Assembly: GCA_016793065.1 (NCBI GenBank)
Contig: JAEULV010000139.1
Coordinates: 37,901 to 101,900, forward strand
From: Hyphomicrobiaceae bacterium
GTDB taxonomy: Bacteria > Pseudomonadota > Alphaproteobacteria > Rhizobiales > Ancalomicrobiaceae
DNA length: 64,000 bases
Direction: 5' to 3'
Shown here: piece by piece, positions 8,428-17,160 of the stretch
How positions within the stretch are numbered: the first letter of the stretch is position 1
Layout: each line of letters starts with the position of its first letter
Program-made: the position numbers and the translations under genes
Notes under the pieces: generated by a model
The model's database searches: none
Told to the model about the DNA's origin: nothing
What the model saw: only the letters and a program-made list of their open reading frames with translations

Positions 8428-8736
8428 TCAACGAGCCCGGATCACCTTGACCACACCGTCCATCGCGCCCAAACGGCGGGCGCCTTCGACGGTTGCAATG
8501 ACACCGACGGCACCGATCGTCGTTCCATTCGCGATCGATGCGATCTGGTCGCCGAGATCGTTCTGGTGGATATATCCACGCAGCCGCTCGACATTATGCT
8601 CAACCAGATCGATCTGGGATCGCGTTCGCTCATATCGAGACGTACCGGCTCCGCGCCAGTCCTCGAAGAGCACAAGATAGGCGTCCATGCCGTTCGGCAA
8701 TGCACGCAAGCTTGGGTTCGATAACATGCTGGCCAA
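8428..8736 (-). CDS. Small protein with propeptide/inhibitor (I9)-like C-terminus; partner of the S8 protease
   Basis: The 102-residue soluble protein has no signal peptide and no membrane helix. The C-terminal segment 'AVGVIATVEGARRLGAM' followed by 'DGVVKVIRAR' has the pattern of the last beta-alpha-beta unit of subtilisin propeptides and I9 inhibitors (hydrophobic strand, helix, then 'xGVxxV'). The match is by eye and weak. TTG at 8736 is preferred over ATG at 8727 because AAGGAG lies 8 bases before it. It lies 152 bases downstream of the S8 protease gene, same strand, in the same lower-GC segment. The inferred role is an inhibitor or folding helper of that protease. Confidence 0.6.
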   Translation of the reverse strand: MASMLSNPSLRALPNGMDAYLVLFEDWRGAGTSRYERTRSQIDLVEHNVERLRGYIHQNDLGDQIASIANGTTIGAVGVIATVEGARRLGAMDGVVKVIRAR

Positions 8737-8783
8737 GGTGGAAGCTCCTTGTCGCGACGCAGAACTGTCACCTAAATGGGTTA

Positions 8784-8828
8784 AATTCAGCTGAATTCCA
8801 CAGTAGCTGGTCGTTTGAACCTTGCCAA
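8784..8828 (-). promoter_or_regulatory. Candidate promoter and operator of the small partner gene
   Basis: On the minus strand TTGGCA (8823-8828), a 17-base spacer and TACTGT (8800-8805) form a possible promoter. The perfect 14-bp palindrome AATTCAGCTGAATT (8784-8797) would overlap the expected transcription start, which is the usual place for a repressor site. Confidence 0.35.
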
Positions 8829-8846
8829 TTCACATCTTTCGGCAAG

Positions 8847-8862
8847 ACACAGATGCCTGTGT
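8847..8862. repeat. Inverted repeat just past the S8 protease gene
   Basis: ACACAG-ATGC-CTGTGT is a perfect 6-bp dyad with a 4-base loop, 26 bases past the protease stop codon. There is no T-run, so it is not a clear terminator. Confidence 0.35.
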
Positions 8863-8888
8863 GCCGCAAGACGAACCAGCGGGCCACG

Positions 8889-10223
8889 CTAAACCTTCGG
8901 CCAGTGGCTGAAGCGAGCGATGCGAATGCCCTCTCCGGCATCGATCGCGTTGTCGAGCAGATGACGGCGGACATCGTTCGCCGTTGTGCGCGGATTCGTC
9001 GAACGGAGCATCGCGGCGATGCCAGTCACGTAGGGAGCCGCCATGCTGGTGCCGTTGGAGAGGCGATAGTAGGACTTGCCCCCGCAGTCGCGCTCGATCG
9101 ATGAACTGATGTCGACACCAAAGCCGTAGATGTCACGGCGAGCGGTGCGGGTCGGTTCGCCGGAGAACCCGGCGACGTTGCCGGTCCAGTCAACGGCGCC
9201 GACGGCAAGGACATTGTCGAAGCCTGCGGGATAGCCGATGAATCCGGCACCCCGATTGCCAGCGGCGGCAATGACCAGCGTGTCCTTCGAGTGCATGTCC
9301 TCGATGGCGCGGCCCAGGACAATTCGCCAGTCCTCGATTTCCTCACGCTGCATCAGGTCTTCGTAGAAGCAGAGAGACAGGTTCACGATCGAGGGAACAA
9401 GACGATTACGCGGCTCGACGAAACGCCGAAACAACCAGTCGAGGCCGTAAACTGTGCGCCAGAGGCTGGCGCGCAAGGTCTCGCTCTCAATGACCGAAGC
9501 GACATGCAGATCGACGTCCGGTGCGATACCGACGCTGCGGCCGGCGATGATGCCGCAGACATGTGTGCCGTGACCATCGGTGTCAAAGCCGCGAACCGGC
9601 CGCATGGAGGTCCCGGTTTCGAGCGCCGCGGGCGGGATGTAGCGAAACTCCACCTGTCGCCGCTTGAACTCGCCATGATCGGCATCGATCCCCGTATCAA
9701 GGACGCCGACCAGAACGCCGCGTCCCTTAACGCCCTGGTTCCATGCATCGGGAATTCCGGTTCGTTGCGGCCATTGGGCCCGGCGCCGACGCGGTGAGAT
9801 CGTATCCGAGGCGCTCAGTCCGGCGTCATTGTCTGCCCTGACATCAAGGACGACATCGAACTGATCGTTGGCTGCATCGAGTACACGGTCCACATCACTG
9901 TCACGGGTCAAACGAACCGTGACTGCCCGAACCAGGGACAAAGACTCAAAGAAACCCTGCTTCACCCGCTGTTCGATCTTGTCGGACGAAACGCCAGGTG
10001 CCCGCACCTGTTGCAAGCCGATTGCATTGAGCCTGGTCAAAATCGGCTTGATGCCTTGCTCAAACCGCTGGCTGGCCGCAGCCGCAGCGTTGTCGCCGAA
10101 GGTGGCGACCGCCTTTGCGGAAATTGGCGCCTCGCCGATTCGCATCAAAACGTCGCGCTTTGGCATCAGGATGATTCGCACCCCAGGCGCGCCCTGATTG
10201 ATCCGCTTCTTGATCGTGTCCAT
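8889..10223 (-). CDS. Subtilisin-like serine peptidase, family S8, predicted cytoplasmic
   Basis: The 444-residue protein has the complete S8 triad: D176 in 'VGVLDTGIDADH', H218 in 'DGHGTHVCG' and S393 in 'NGTSMAAP', with oxyanion N323 in 'AAAGNRGAG'. Residues 1-140 form an N-terminal region that ends in a propeptide-like fold. No signal peptide or membrane segment is visible, so the enzyme should stay in the cytoplasm, which is unusual for subtilases. Base composition in sampled lines is about 52-60% GC against 65-75% in neighbouring genes, which suggests transfer. The next gene downstream encodes a small protein that may be its inhibitor or chaperone. Confidence 0.92.
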   Translation of the reverse strand: MDTIKKRINQGAPGVRIILMPKRDVLMRIGEAPISAKAVATFGDNAAAAASQRFEQGIKPILTRLNAIGLQQVRAPGVSSDKIEQRVKQGFFESLSLVRAVTVRLTRDSDVDRVLDAANDQFDVVLDVRADNDAGLSASDTISPRRRRAQWPQRTGIPDAWNQGVKGRGVLVGVLDTGIDADHGEFKRRQVEFRYIPPAALETGTSMRPVRGFDTDGHGTHVCGIIAGRSVGIAPDVDLHVASVIESETLRASLWRTVYGLDWLFRRFVEPRNRLVPSIVNLSLCFYEDLMQREEIEDWRIVLGRAIEDMHSKDTLVIAAAGNRGAGFIGYPAGFDNVLAVGAVDWTGNVAGFSGEPTRTARRDIYGFGVDISSSIERDCGGKSYYRLSNGTSMAAPYVTGIAAMLRSTNPRTTANDVRRHLLDNAIDAGEGIRIARFSHWPKV

Positions 10224-10287
10224 GGTGGCGATGAGTATCCGGTTGTGTTTACCGAAAACTATCCTTTAGATATGTCATATTCAATTA

Positions 10288-10299
10288 GAACGTTTGTTC
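10288..10299. promoter_or_regulatory. GAAC-N4-GTTC dyad in the AT-rich region upstream of the protease
   Basis: GAACGTTTGTTC lies 65 bases upstream of the protease start in the most AT-rich stretch of the area. It has the form of the Gram-positive LexA box; the alphaproteobacterial LexA box is a direct repeat (GTTC-N7-GTTC), so the reader of this site is unknown. Confidence 0.3.
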
Positions 10300-10380
10300 T
10301 TATTTCGCAATCTGTCCGCGACTTGAGATTGATCGGCTTGGGCCGAAACGTTTCAGGTCGATTTCAAGCAACGCCGACCT

Positions 10381-11259
10381 TCACCCGGCAAAACGGGGGG
10401 CGGGGATGCCGCGGATCGGCGATGGGGCGCTGAAGAGGCCGCCGGAGTGGGGGTAGCGGGCGAGGTCGGGCGCGGCGCGGCCCTGGCGCAGGCTGGTGAG
10501 GTAAAGTGTGCCGAGGTGGTCGCCGCCGAAGCAGGGCATGGTCGGCCACAGGGTTGGCGCGACGGGGACGCTGGCGACGAGGCGGCCGTCGGGGGCGAAG
10601 CGGTGGAGGAGGCCGGCGGAGATGCCGGCGACCCAATAGTGATCCTCGGCATCGACGGTGGCGCCGTCGGGGCGGCCGAGATCGCCGCCGAGACGGGCGA
10701 ATTCGTGCCGGTCGGTGAGGGTGCCGGTGGCGGGATCGAGCCGCCAGCGCCAGACGGTCGAGGTGGGGGTATCGGCGTGATAGAGGCTCGTGCCGTCGAG
10801 CCCGAAGCCGAGGCCGTTGGAGATGGTGAGGCCGGTGACGACGCGGTGCACCGACAGGTCGGCGTCGACGCGATAGAGCACGGCATCGGCGCTGGTGCGG
10901 GGTTCGAACATGGTGCCGAACCAGAAGCGACCCTGGCGGTCGCAGCCGCCGTCATTGGCGCGGGTGGTGGCGGGGTCCCAGTCGGCGGCGAAGACCGGCG
11001 TCAGTTGGCGGGTCGAGGGATCATAGAACGAGACGCCGGAGCGCAGGGCGACGATCAGGCCGCCGCCGGCGCGCAGGCCGAGGCAGCCGACATCGCAGGG
11101 CATGGGGTGGCGGGTGAAGCCGCCGTCGGCGGGGCGATGGGCGACGAGCGCCGGGGCGGTGATGTCGACGAACCACAGGGTGGCGGTCGCGGCGTCCCAG
11201 GTCGGGCCCTCCAGCACTGCGCCCTCGACGTCGCCGACGCGTTCGAATGCGAGGTTCAT
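10381..11259 (-). CDS. SMP-30/gluconolactonase/LRE family protein
   Basis: The 292-residue protein has the six-bladed beta-propeller pattern of the SMP-30 family. Likely metal ligands are E18 ('VLEGPTWD'), N near 112 ('RANDGGCD'), N near 150 ('TISNGLGF') and the Asp in 'GRPDGATVDAEDHYW'. Such enzymes hydrolyse sugar lactones to aldonic acids, using a divalent cation. Length is normal. No sugar dehydrogenase or other sugar catabolic gene adjoins it, so the substrate is open. The base composition returns to high GC here, which marks the right border of the lower-GC protease segment. Confidence 0.88.
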   Translation of the reverse strand: MNLAFERVGDVEGAVLEGPTWDAATATLWFVDITAPALVAHRPADGGFTRHPMPCDVGCLGLRAGGGLIVALRSGVSFYDPSTRQLTPVFAADWDPATTRANDGGCDRQGRFWFGTMFEPRTSADAVLYRVDADLSVHRVVTGLTISNGLGFGLDGTSLYHADTPTSTVWRWRLDPATGTLTDRHEFARLGGDLGRPDGATVDAEDHYWVAGISAGLLHRFAPDGRLVASVPVAPTLWPTMPCFGGDHLGTLYLTSLRQGRAAPDLARYPHSGGLFSAPSPIRGIPAPRFAG

Positions 11260-11335
11260 GCGGGCTCCTGACGATCGATGCGGTCGAACCGGTTAGAGCT
11301 GTTGCGGCCGGCGGCGTCAACGGTGTCAGGGCGGT

Positions 11336-11740
11336 TCAGCCGGTGCCGGCGCCGCCATAGTCCTTGTAGGACTTTTCCTCGATGAAGGCCGAGCCGGTGG
11401 CGAGGTTGATGTCCTTCTTCACCCGGGCGCGCTCGTCATTGGTGACGTAGACGGCGCGGGCGAGATCGATGAAGCGCGGGCCGAAGTCGGCGGCGATCTC
11501 GCAGTCGCGGATGTCGTCCTCGATCACCCAGAGGCGCTCGTTGATCGCCTGCAGCCGGTCGGTCAGGGCGGCGATGTCGGGACGGTCGAGCCCGTGCTGG
11601 CGGGCGACGGCGTCAAGGGCGGCAAGTTCCTTGTCGACATTGGCGCGCTTGCCGGCATCCTGCATCCGCTCGGACTTGATGCGCAGGATGGTGATTTTAT
11701 CAAGCAGCTCGCCGACGGAAACGGGTACAAGGACATCCAT
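11336..11740 (-). CDS. DUF6165 family protein
   Basis: This 134-residue acidic, largely helical protein starts MDVLVPVSVGELLDKITIL, the family hallmark. It continues with an 'RIKSERM' helix and ends in 'ATGSAFIEEKSYKDYGG'. The open frame continues upstream to 11896, but the translation there is not conserved-looking, so the ATG at 11740 was chosen. Function is unknown. In other bacteria members occur near polysaccharide or glycosyltransferase genes, which is not the case here. Confidence 0.8.
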   Translation of the reverse strand: MDVLVPVSVGELLDKITILRIKSERMQDAGKRANVDKELAALDAVARQHGLDRPDIAALTDRLQAINERLWVIEDDIRDCEIAADFGPRFIDLARAVYVTNDERARVKKDINLATGSAFIEEKSYKDYGGAGTG

Positions 11741-11879
11741 GAAACGGGTCTCGCGATTGGCGGGCGGCACGGGCCGCAAGGCCGGATTGCGGAGGGCCGG
11801 GCGAGGCGGGGTCCAAATCGCCGGCATGATCGTATAGAAGCGTAAATCAGGCGCTTGCGCCACCTCTGGACGGGATCCG

Positions 11880-13253
11880 ATGAGCGACAGTTCCAACGAT
11901 GGCGAGAAGAACCGGCTTTCGAGCCGGGTCCAGCGCTACGCCAAGGTCGGCGCCGGCGTCGGCGCGACGGCGGCGCGGATGGCGGGGGCGCGGCTGTTCG
12001 GCGAGGCCGATGCCAGGCGCGAGGGCGAGCTGATCGCGGCGACGCTGGGGTCGCTGAAGGGGCCGCTGATGAAGGTGGCGCAGCTGCTGGCGACCATTCC
12101 CGACGCGGTGCCGCCGGAGTGGTCGGCGGAGCTGATGAAGCTGCAATCGGAGGCGCCGCCGATGGGCTATGCCTTCGTCAAGCGGCGGATGATGTCGGAG
12201 TTGGGCGCGGGCTGGGAGAAGAAGTTCGCCAAGTTCGAGCCGCAGCCGGCGGCGGCGGCCTCGCTCGGCCAGGTGCACCGGGCGGTGGCGCTCGACGGCG
12301 CGGCGATCGCGGTGAAGCTGCAATATCCCGATATGGAATCGGCGGTGGAGGCGGATCTCAGGCAACTCGATCTGCTGTTCGGCGTGCACCGGCGGATGAA
12401 GCCGGCGGTTGATACCACGGACGTGGCCAAGGAGATCGGCGCGCGGGTGCGCGAGGAGCTGGACTACACCCGCGAGGCGCGGCACACGGCGCTTTATGGC
12501 GGGATCTTTCAAGGCGACGGCGATGTGCGGGTGCCGGTGATCCGGCCGGAGCTATCGACTCGGCGGCTCTTGGCGATGAACTGGCTCGAAGGCGAGAAGC
12601 TTCTCGATTTCAAGGACGCGCCGCTCGATCTGCGCAACCGGTTGGCGACGGCGATGTTCAAGGCGTGGTGGTATCCGTTTTCCCATTACGGCGTCATTCA
12701 CGGCGATCCGCACCTGGGCAATTACACGGTGTTTCGCCAAGACGGCGAACCGCATGGCATCAACCTGCTCGACTATGGCTGCATCCGCATCTTCCCGCCG
12801 AGCTTCGTCCAGGGGGTGATCGACCTCTATCTCGGCCTGCGCGACAACGATGCCGAACGGGTGGTGCATGCCTATGACGTCTGGGGCTTCAAGGGGCTGA
12901 CCAAGGACCTGATCGAAATCCTCAATATCTGGGCGCGGTTCATCTATGGGCCGCTGTTGGAGGATCGCGTCCGGCCGATCGCCGAGGGGGTGAGCCCGGG
13001 CGAATATGGCCGCAAGGAAGCCTTCCGGGTGGCGCAGGCGTTGAAGGAGAAGGGGCCGGTGAAGGTGCCGCGCGAGTTCGTGTTCATGGACCGCGCAGCG
13101 ATCGGGCTCGGCGGGGTGTTCCTGCATCTGCGGGCGGAGCTGAACTTCTACCGGCTGTTCAACGAGCAGATCGCCGATTTCGATCTGGCGGCGATGCGGA
13201 TGCGGCAGGCGGCGGCGCTGGCCGGCGCCGGGCTTTCGCCAGCGGTGGCGTGA
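11880..13253 (+). CDS. ABC1/AarF/UbiB-family atypical kinase
   Basis: The 457-residue protein shows ABC1 family motifs: the KxGQ-like segment '[19 protein letters not shown]' (about 64-81), the alanine-rich loop '[12 protein letters not shown]' (about 122-133), the lysine strand 'AIAVKLQYP', the catalytic '[10 protein letters not shown]' and the metal-binding 'NLLDYG'. The KxGQ glycine is replaced by Ala, a variant worth noting. UbiB-like ATPases support ubiquinone biosynthesis or lipid homeostasis at the membrane. It lacks the C-terminal membrane helices of classical UbiB, so it is not named. It overlaps the DUF454 gene by one base, so the two are translationally coupled. Confidence 0.88.
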   Translation: MSDSSNDGEKNRLSSRVQRYAKVGAGVGATAARMAGARLFGEADARREGELIAATLGSLKGPLMKVAQLLATIPDAVPPEWSAELMKLQSEAPPMGYAFVKRRMMSELGAGWEKKFAKFEPQPAAAASLGQVHRAVALDGAAIAVKLQYPDMESAVEADLRQLDLLFGVHRRMKPAVDTTDVAKEIGARVREELDYTREARHTALYGGIFQGDGDVRVPVIRPELSTRRLLAMNWLEGEKLLDFKDAPLDLRNRLATAMFKAWWYPFSHYGVIHGDPHLGNYTVFRQDGEPHGINLLDYGCIRIFPPSFVQGVIDLYLGLRDNDAERVVHAYDVWGFKGLTKDLIEILNIWARFIYGPLLEDRVRPIAEGVSPGEYGRKEAFRVAQALKEKGPVKVPREFVFMDRAAIGLGGVFLHLRAELNFYRLFNEQIADFDLAAMRMRQAAALAGAGLSPAVA

Positions 13254-13618
13254 TGCGGGCGTTGACGCGATCGGGCTGGACGGCGGCGGGCCTCGCCGCG
13301 CTCGCCCTCGGCATTGCCGGCATTCCGCTGCCGCTGCTGCCGACAACGCCGTTCCTGCTGTTGGCCGCCTATTGCTTCGCCCGCGGCTCGACCCGGCTGC
13401 ATCGCTGGCTGACCGAACACCCTCACCTCGGCGTGCCGATCCGCGCCTGGGAAGAAAACGGCGCCATTCCGCGCAGGGTGAAGGCGATTGCGGTGGCGAC
13501 GCTGGCGGCGCTGCCGCTGGTGACGGTGGCGCTCGGGCTCGCGTGGTGGATCGTCGCCACGCAGGTGGCGGTGGGGATCGGCGTCAGCCTGTTCGTGCTG
13601 ACGCGGCCGGATGGGTGA
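13253..13618 (+). CDS. DUF454 (YbaN-like) inner-membrane protein
   Basis: The 121-residue protein has three hydrophobic segments and the family motif '[22 protein letters not shown]', followed by '[17 protein letters not shown]'. Function is unknown. Its ATG shares its first base with the stop codon of the upstream ABC1-kinase gene (TGATG), so translation is coupled. A GTG one codon earlier is also possible. Confidence 0.88.
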   Translation: MRALTRSGWTAAGLAALALGIAGIPLPLLPTTPFLLLAAYCFARGSTRLHRWLTEHPHLGVPIRAWEENGAIPRRVKAIAVATLAALPLVTVALGLAWWIVATQVAVGIGVSLFVLTRPDG

Positions 13619-13699
13619 AGGGTGGATTTCGGGCGAGGGCAGAGCAATCCGGGCGACATCGGCAGAGCGCGTCGGACGAATATGGCGGCAATGGCTCTC

Positions 13700-13727
13700 T
13701 TGATTTAGAAATTGCTAATGTTATGAT
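13700..13727 (+). promoter_or_regulatory. Candidate promoter for the SQR-like gene
   Basis: TTGATT, a 16-base spacer and TATGAT lie in an AT-rich patch of the 275-base gap, about 165 bases before the chosen start codon. Confidence 0.35.
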
Positions 13728-13893
13728 GGTCGCCGAGACATGCGGAATTCGGCGAGATTGACGCGGGCGGCATCGTGCGATGGCGTGGGTCTTTTGCCGC
13801 AGGCCGGAGTCGATCTCGTCAATTCGACAAGCGACGTCGATCGTCAGTGGGCTCGGGGCCTTCGCGACCGCATCGGCCCATCCGGGAGCCAGC

Positions 13894-15021
13894 ATGACCA
13901 AGATCGCGATACTGGGTTCGGGCTTTGCCGCCCTCACGACCATCCGTGAATTGCGCCGCGCCGGGGTCGACGCGGAGATCACGGTGATTTCGCCGCGGGA
14001 CGAACTGCACTATCTGCCGAGCGTGATCTGGCTTCCGGCGGGCATCCGCACGGGCGCCGGGCTGAAGATCCCGCTGACGGACTTCTTCGCCAAGACCAAG
14101 GTTCGGCATCTGAAGGCATCGGTGACCAAGGTCGTCGGCGGCGGGCGGACGATCGAAACCGATCAGGGCACGGTGGAAGCCGATCATGTGGTGATCGCCG
14201 CCGGTGCCCGGTTCATCCGCAAGCTGCCGGGCATCGAGCATGCGCTGATCCCCTGCGAGGGCATCGCGGTCGGCGAGGAGATCAAGCGGCGGCTGGACGG
14301 GCTCGAGGGGGGAACCATCGCTGTCGGCTTTGCCACCAATCCGGCCGAGCAAAGCGCCATGCGCGGCGGGCCGATGTTCGAGTTCCTGTTCATCATCGAC
14401 ACGCTGCTGCGTCAGCAGGGCCGGCGCGACCGGTTCAAGCTGGTGTTCTTCAATCCGGCGGAGCGGCCGGGGGCGCGGCTCGGACCGAAGGCGGTCGACG
14501 GCCTGCTTGGCGAAATGCGCCGTCGCGGCATCGAAACCCATCTCGGACACAAGATGGTCCGGCTCGACGCCAATGCGGTGCACACCGAGGGCGGGGTGAT
14601 CGCCGCAGACCTGATCCTGTTCATGCCGGGGCTGACCGGGCCGGCCTGGCTCGGCGAGAGCGATCTGCCGCTGTCGCCGGGCGGGATGATCAGCGCCGAC
14701 GCGCTTTGCCGGGTCAAGGACCGGCCGAATGTCTGGGTGGTTGGCGATGCCGGCAGCTTTCCGGGGCCGGACTGGCTGCCGAAGCAGGCGCATCAGGCGG
14801 ATCTGCAGGCCAAGGCGGCGGCGCGCAACATCGCGGCGGTGCTGGCCGGCCGGGAACCGGCGACGGAGTTCAAGCCGGAGCTGATCTGCATTGTCGATAC
14901 GCTCGACAGCGGCATCCTGGTCTATCGCAGCCTGCGCTTCAACATCGTCGCGCCGGGGATTAAGCTGTTCCACTGGATGAAGCGGGCGTTTGAGGGCTAC
15001 TACATGCGCTCGTATCGCTGA
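13894..15021 (+). CDS. FAD-dependent pyridine nucleotide-disulfide oxidoreductase, sulfide:quinone reductase-like
   Basis: The 375-residue protein begins MTKIAILGSGFAALTTIREL, an FAD-binding GxGxxx(x) fold. 'VVIAAGARFIRKLPG' and 'VWVVGDAGSFPGPDWLPKQAHQADLQA' are the typical second and third FAD segments. The overall layout resembles sulfide:quinone reductase and related membrane-associated flavoproteins that pass electrons to quinone. Cys residues in 'LIPCEGIAVGEE' and 'LICIVDTLDSG' could serve the redox reaction, but true SQR activity cannot be concluded. GGGAG lies 5 bases before the ATG; the open frame upstream to 13780 was rejected. Confidence 0.82.
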   Translation: MTKIAILGSGFAALTTIRELRRAGVDAEITVISPRDELHYLPSVIWLPAGIRTGAGLKIPLTDFFAKTKVRHLKASVTKVVGGGRTIETDQGTVEADHVVIAAGARFIRKLPGIEHALIPCEGIAVGEEIKRRLDGLEGGTIAVGFATNPAEQSAMRGGPMFEFLFIIDTLLRQQGRRDRFKLVFFNPAERPGARLGPKAVDGLLGEMRRRGIETHLGHKMVRLDANAVHTEGGVIAADLILFMPGLTGPAWLGESDLPLSPGGMISADALCRVKDRPNVWVVGDAGSFPGPDWLPKQAHQADLQAKAAARNIAAVLAGREPATEFKPELICIVDTLDSGILVYRSLRFNIVAPGIKLFHWMKRAFEGYYMRSYR

Positions 15022-15073
15022 ACACGGCCGGCGCTCGGCGGTTCCGGCGCGGCCCGATTCAAGACGAGACCTC

Positions 15074-15122
15074 AAAAAACAACGTCCGCGCGTCGCCCCC
15101 TGGCGGGGGGAACACGCGGACG
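15074..15122 (-). terminator. Terminator of the acyl-CoA synthetase gene
   Basis: CGTCCGCG and its complement frame an inner CCCCC/GGGGG hairpin. On the minus strand the stem is followed by TTGTTTTTTG. It starts 33 bases past the stop codon of the acyl-CoA synthetase gene. Confidence 0.7.
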
Positions 15123-15154
15123 CGATTGATGCGGCGCGGGAGGCGGCGCGGCGA

Positions 15155-16789
15155 TCAGATCGCCTTGGCCATCTCGCGCAGCTTGAACTTCTGGATCTTG
15201 CCGGTCGAGGTCTTCGGCAGTTCGGTGAAGACGATGTGGCGCGGGCACTTGTAGCCGGCGAGCAGGCTCTTGCACCAGGCCATGATGTCCTCGACCGTGG
15301 CGTTCGCGCCCGGCTTCAGCTCGACGAAGGCGCAGGGGGTTTCGCCCCACTTCTCATCCGGCTTGGCGACGACGGCGGCGGCCTGGACGTCGGCATGCTT
15401 GAACAGCACGTCCTCGACCTCGATCGAGGAAATGTTCTCGCCGCCGGAGATGATGATGTCCTTGGAGCGGTCCTTCAGCTGGATGTAGCCGTCGGGATGC
15501 AGAACGCCGAGGTCGCCGGAATGGAACCAGCCGCCGGCGAAGGCTTCGTCCGAGGCCTTCTTGTTCTTGAGGTAGCCCTTCATGACGATATTGCCGCGGA
15601 ACATCACCTCGCCCATTTCCATGGCGTCGGCGGCGACGGCCTGCATGGTTTCCGGGTTGCGGATCGACAGCGCCTCGAGCGCCGAATAGCGCACGCCCTG
15701 GCGGGCCTTCTTGGTGGCGCGCTCGCCGGGCTCGAGATCGTTCCACTCGGCCTTCCAGTCGTTGACGACGGCGGGGCCGTAGCTCTCGGTCAGGCCGTAG
15801 AGGTGGGTGACGTTGAAGCCGGCGGCGGTCATGTCGGCCAGCACCTTTTCCGGCGGCGGCGCGGCGGCGGTGAAGAACTCGACCTTGTGGGAGAACGAGC
15901 GCTTGTCGGCGGCCGGGGCGTTAAGGATCGTCGACATGACGATCGGGGCGCCGCACAGGTGGGTGACCTTCTCGTCGGCCATGGCGTCCCAGATCGCCTT
16001 GGGGCGGACCCAGCGCAGGCAGACATTGGTGCCGGCGACGACGGCCATGGTCCAGGGGAAGCACCAGCCGTTGCAGTGGAACATCGGCAGGGTCCAGAGA
16101 TAGACCGGATGACGCTGCATCGAGGCGGTCAGGGCGTTGCCCTGGGCGAGGAGGTAGGCGCCGCGATGGTGATAGACGACGCCCTTGGGGTTGCCGGTGG
16201 TGCCGGAGGTGTAGTTGAGCGAAATGGCGTTCCACTCGTCGTCGGGCATGTGCCAGGCGTAGTCCGGGTCGCCGGTGGCGAGGAAGGCCTCGTATTCCAT
16301 CTCGCCGAGGAATTCGCCGGTCTGCGGGAATTCCGGATCGTCATAGTCGATGACGATCGGCTTCACCGTGCACAGGGTCAGCGCTTCCTTGACGATCCGG
16401 GAGAACTCGCGATCGACGATCAGCACCTTGGCGTCGGCGTGATCGAGCGAGAAGGCGATGATCGCGGCATCGAGGCGGGTGTTGAGGGTGTTGAGCACGC
16501 CCTTGGTCATCGGCACGCCGAAATGGCATTCGAGCATGGCCGGGGTGTTGGAGAGCATCACCGAAACGGTGTCGCCCTTGCCGATGCCGCGCTTGGCCAG
16601 CGCCGAGGCGAGCTGGCGCGAGCGGCGGTAGTACTCGGCCCAGGTGACCCGCATCCGGCCATGGACGATGGCGACGTGATCCGGGAACACCGAGGCCGAG
16701 CGCTCGATGAAGTTCAGCGGCGTCAATTGCTGGAAATTCGCCGGGTTCTTGTCGAGATCGATTTCGTAGAAATTCGGGTTGGCGGGCAT
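15155..16789 (-). CDS. AMP-dependent acyl-CoA synthetase (medium/long-chain type)
   Basis: The 544-residue ANL-superfamily enzyme activates a carboxylic acid to its acyl-CoA by way of an acyl-adenylate. The P-loop reads 'LNYTSGTTGNPKGVVYHH', the core motif 'HLYGLTESYGP', and the hinge and A8 region 'GDLGVLHPDGYIQLKDRSKDIII'. The catalytic lysine is in 'PKTSTGKIQK' near the C-terminus. The sequence belongs to the group annotated as acyl-CoA synthetases for medium- or branched-chain acids and DmdB-like methylmercaptopropionyl-CoA ligases; the substrate is not decided by sequence. ATG at 16789 was chosen over an in-frame TTG 18 bases earlier. It is divergent from prpE. Confidence 0.9.
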   Translation of the reverse strand: MPANPNFYEIDLDKNPANFQQLTPLNFIERSASVFPDHVAIVHGRMRVTWAEYYRRSRQLASALAKRGIGKGDTVSVMLSNTPAMLECHFGVPMTKGVLNTLNTRLDAAIIAFSLDHADAKVLIVDREFSRIVKEALTLCTVKPIVIDYDDPEFPQTGEFLGEMEYEAFLATGDPDYAWHMPDDEWNAISLNYTSGTTGNPKGVVYHHRGAYLLAQGNALTASMQRHPVYLWTLPMFHCNGWCFPWTMAVVAGTNVCLRWVRPKAIWDAMADEKVTHLCGAPIVMSTILNAPAADKRSFSHKVEFFTAAAPPPEKVLADMTAAGFNVTHLYGLTESYGPAVVNDWKAEWNDLEPGERATKKARQGVRYSALEALSIRNPETMQAVAADAMEMGEVMFRGNIVMKGYLKNKKASDEAFAGGWFHSGDLGVLHPDGYIQLKDRSKDIIISGGENISSIEVEDVLFKHADVQAAAVVAKPDEKWGETPCAFVELKPGANATVEDIMAWCKSLLAGYKCPRHIVFTELPKTSTGKIQKFKLREMAKAI

Positions 16790-17160
16790 CGCGCGTCTTG
16801 TCCTCAATGATGAGTTCAGGCGGCATCATTAATCCCGAATGTCGGGCAACGGCAAGCCGTGAGATCAGCGGGAGCGAGCCGGCGGGTGACGAAAGTCAGG
16901 GCAGGGCGGCAATTCGGCTCGCGGCGATGATCTTTCGCAATTTCGGTGTTCGCCAAAGTGACTAAGGCTTGGCGCCTTGAAGAAAGACGTCGCCGCAACG
17001 AAACTCCGGCGCGTTTTCGTGTGCCGTTCCGGGGAGGGAAGGGCATTGCGACGGCGATGGTGGCTGGACGCCTGGGGCGTGGGCCGTCGTCGCGAGGGGA
17101 AACTGGCTGGATGCGGGCTGGCATCGGGCATCGATCAAAAAAACCGGGAGGATTTCGACC
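16790..17160. other. 371-base divergent intergenic region, acyl-CoA synthetase/prpE
   Basis: It should hold the promoters of both divergent acyl-CoA ligase genes. I see no clear -10/-35 pair and no gene. Around 16930-16965 an imperfect dyad CTTTCGCAA ... TTCGCCAAAG may be an operator. Confidence 0.4.

Noticed and set aside
13619..13893. Plus-strand frame 13740-13949 as a separate small gene
   Set aside because: It overlaps the start of the SQR-like gene in another frame and has no domain or ribosome-binding site.
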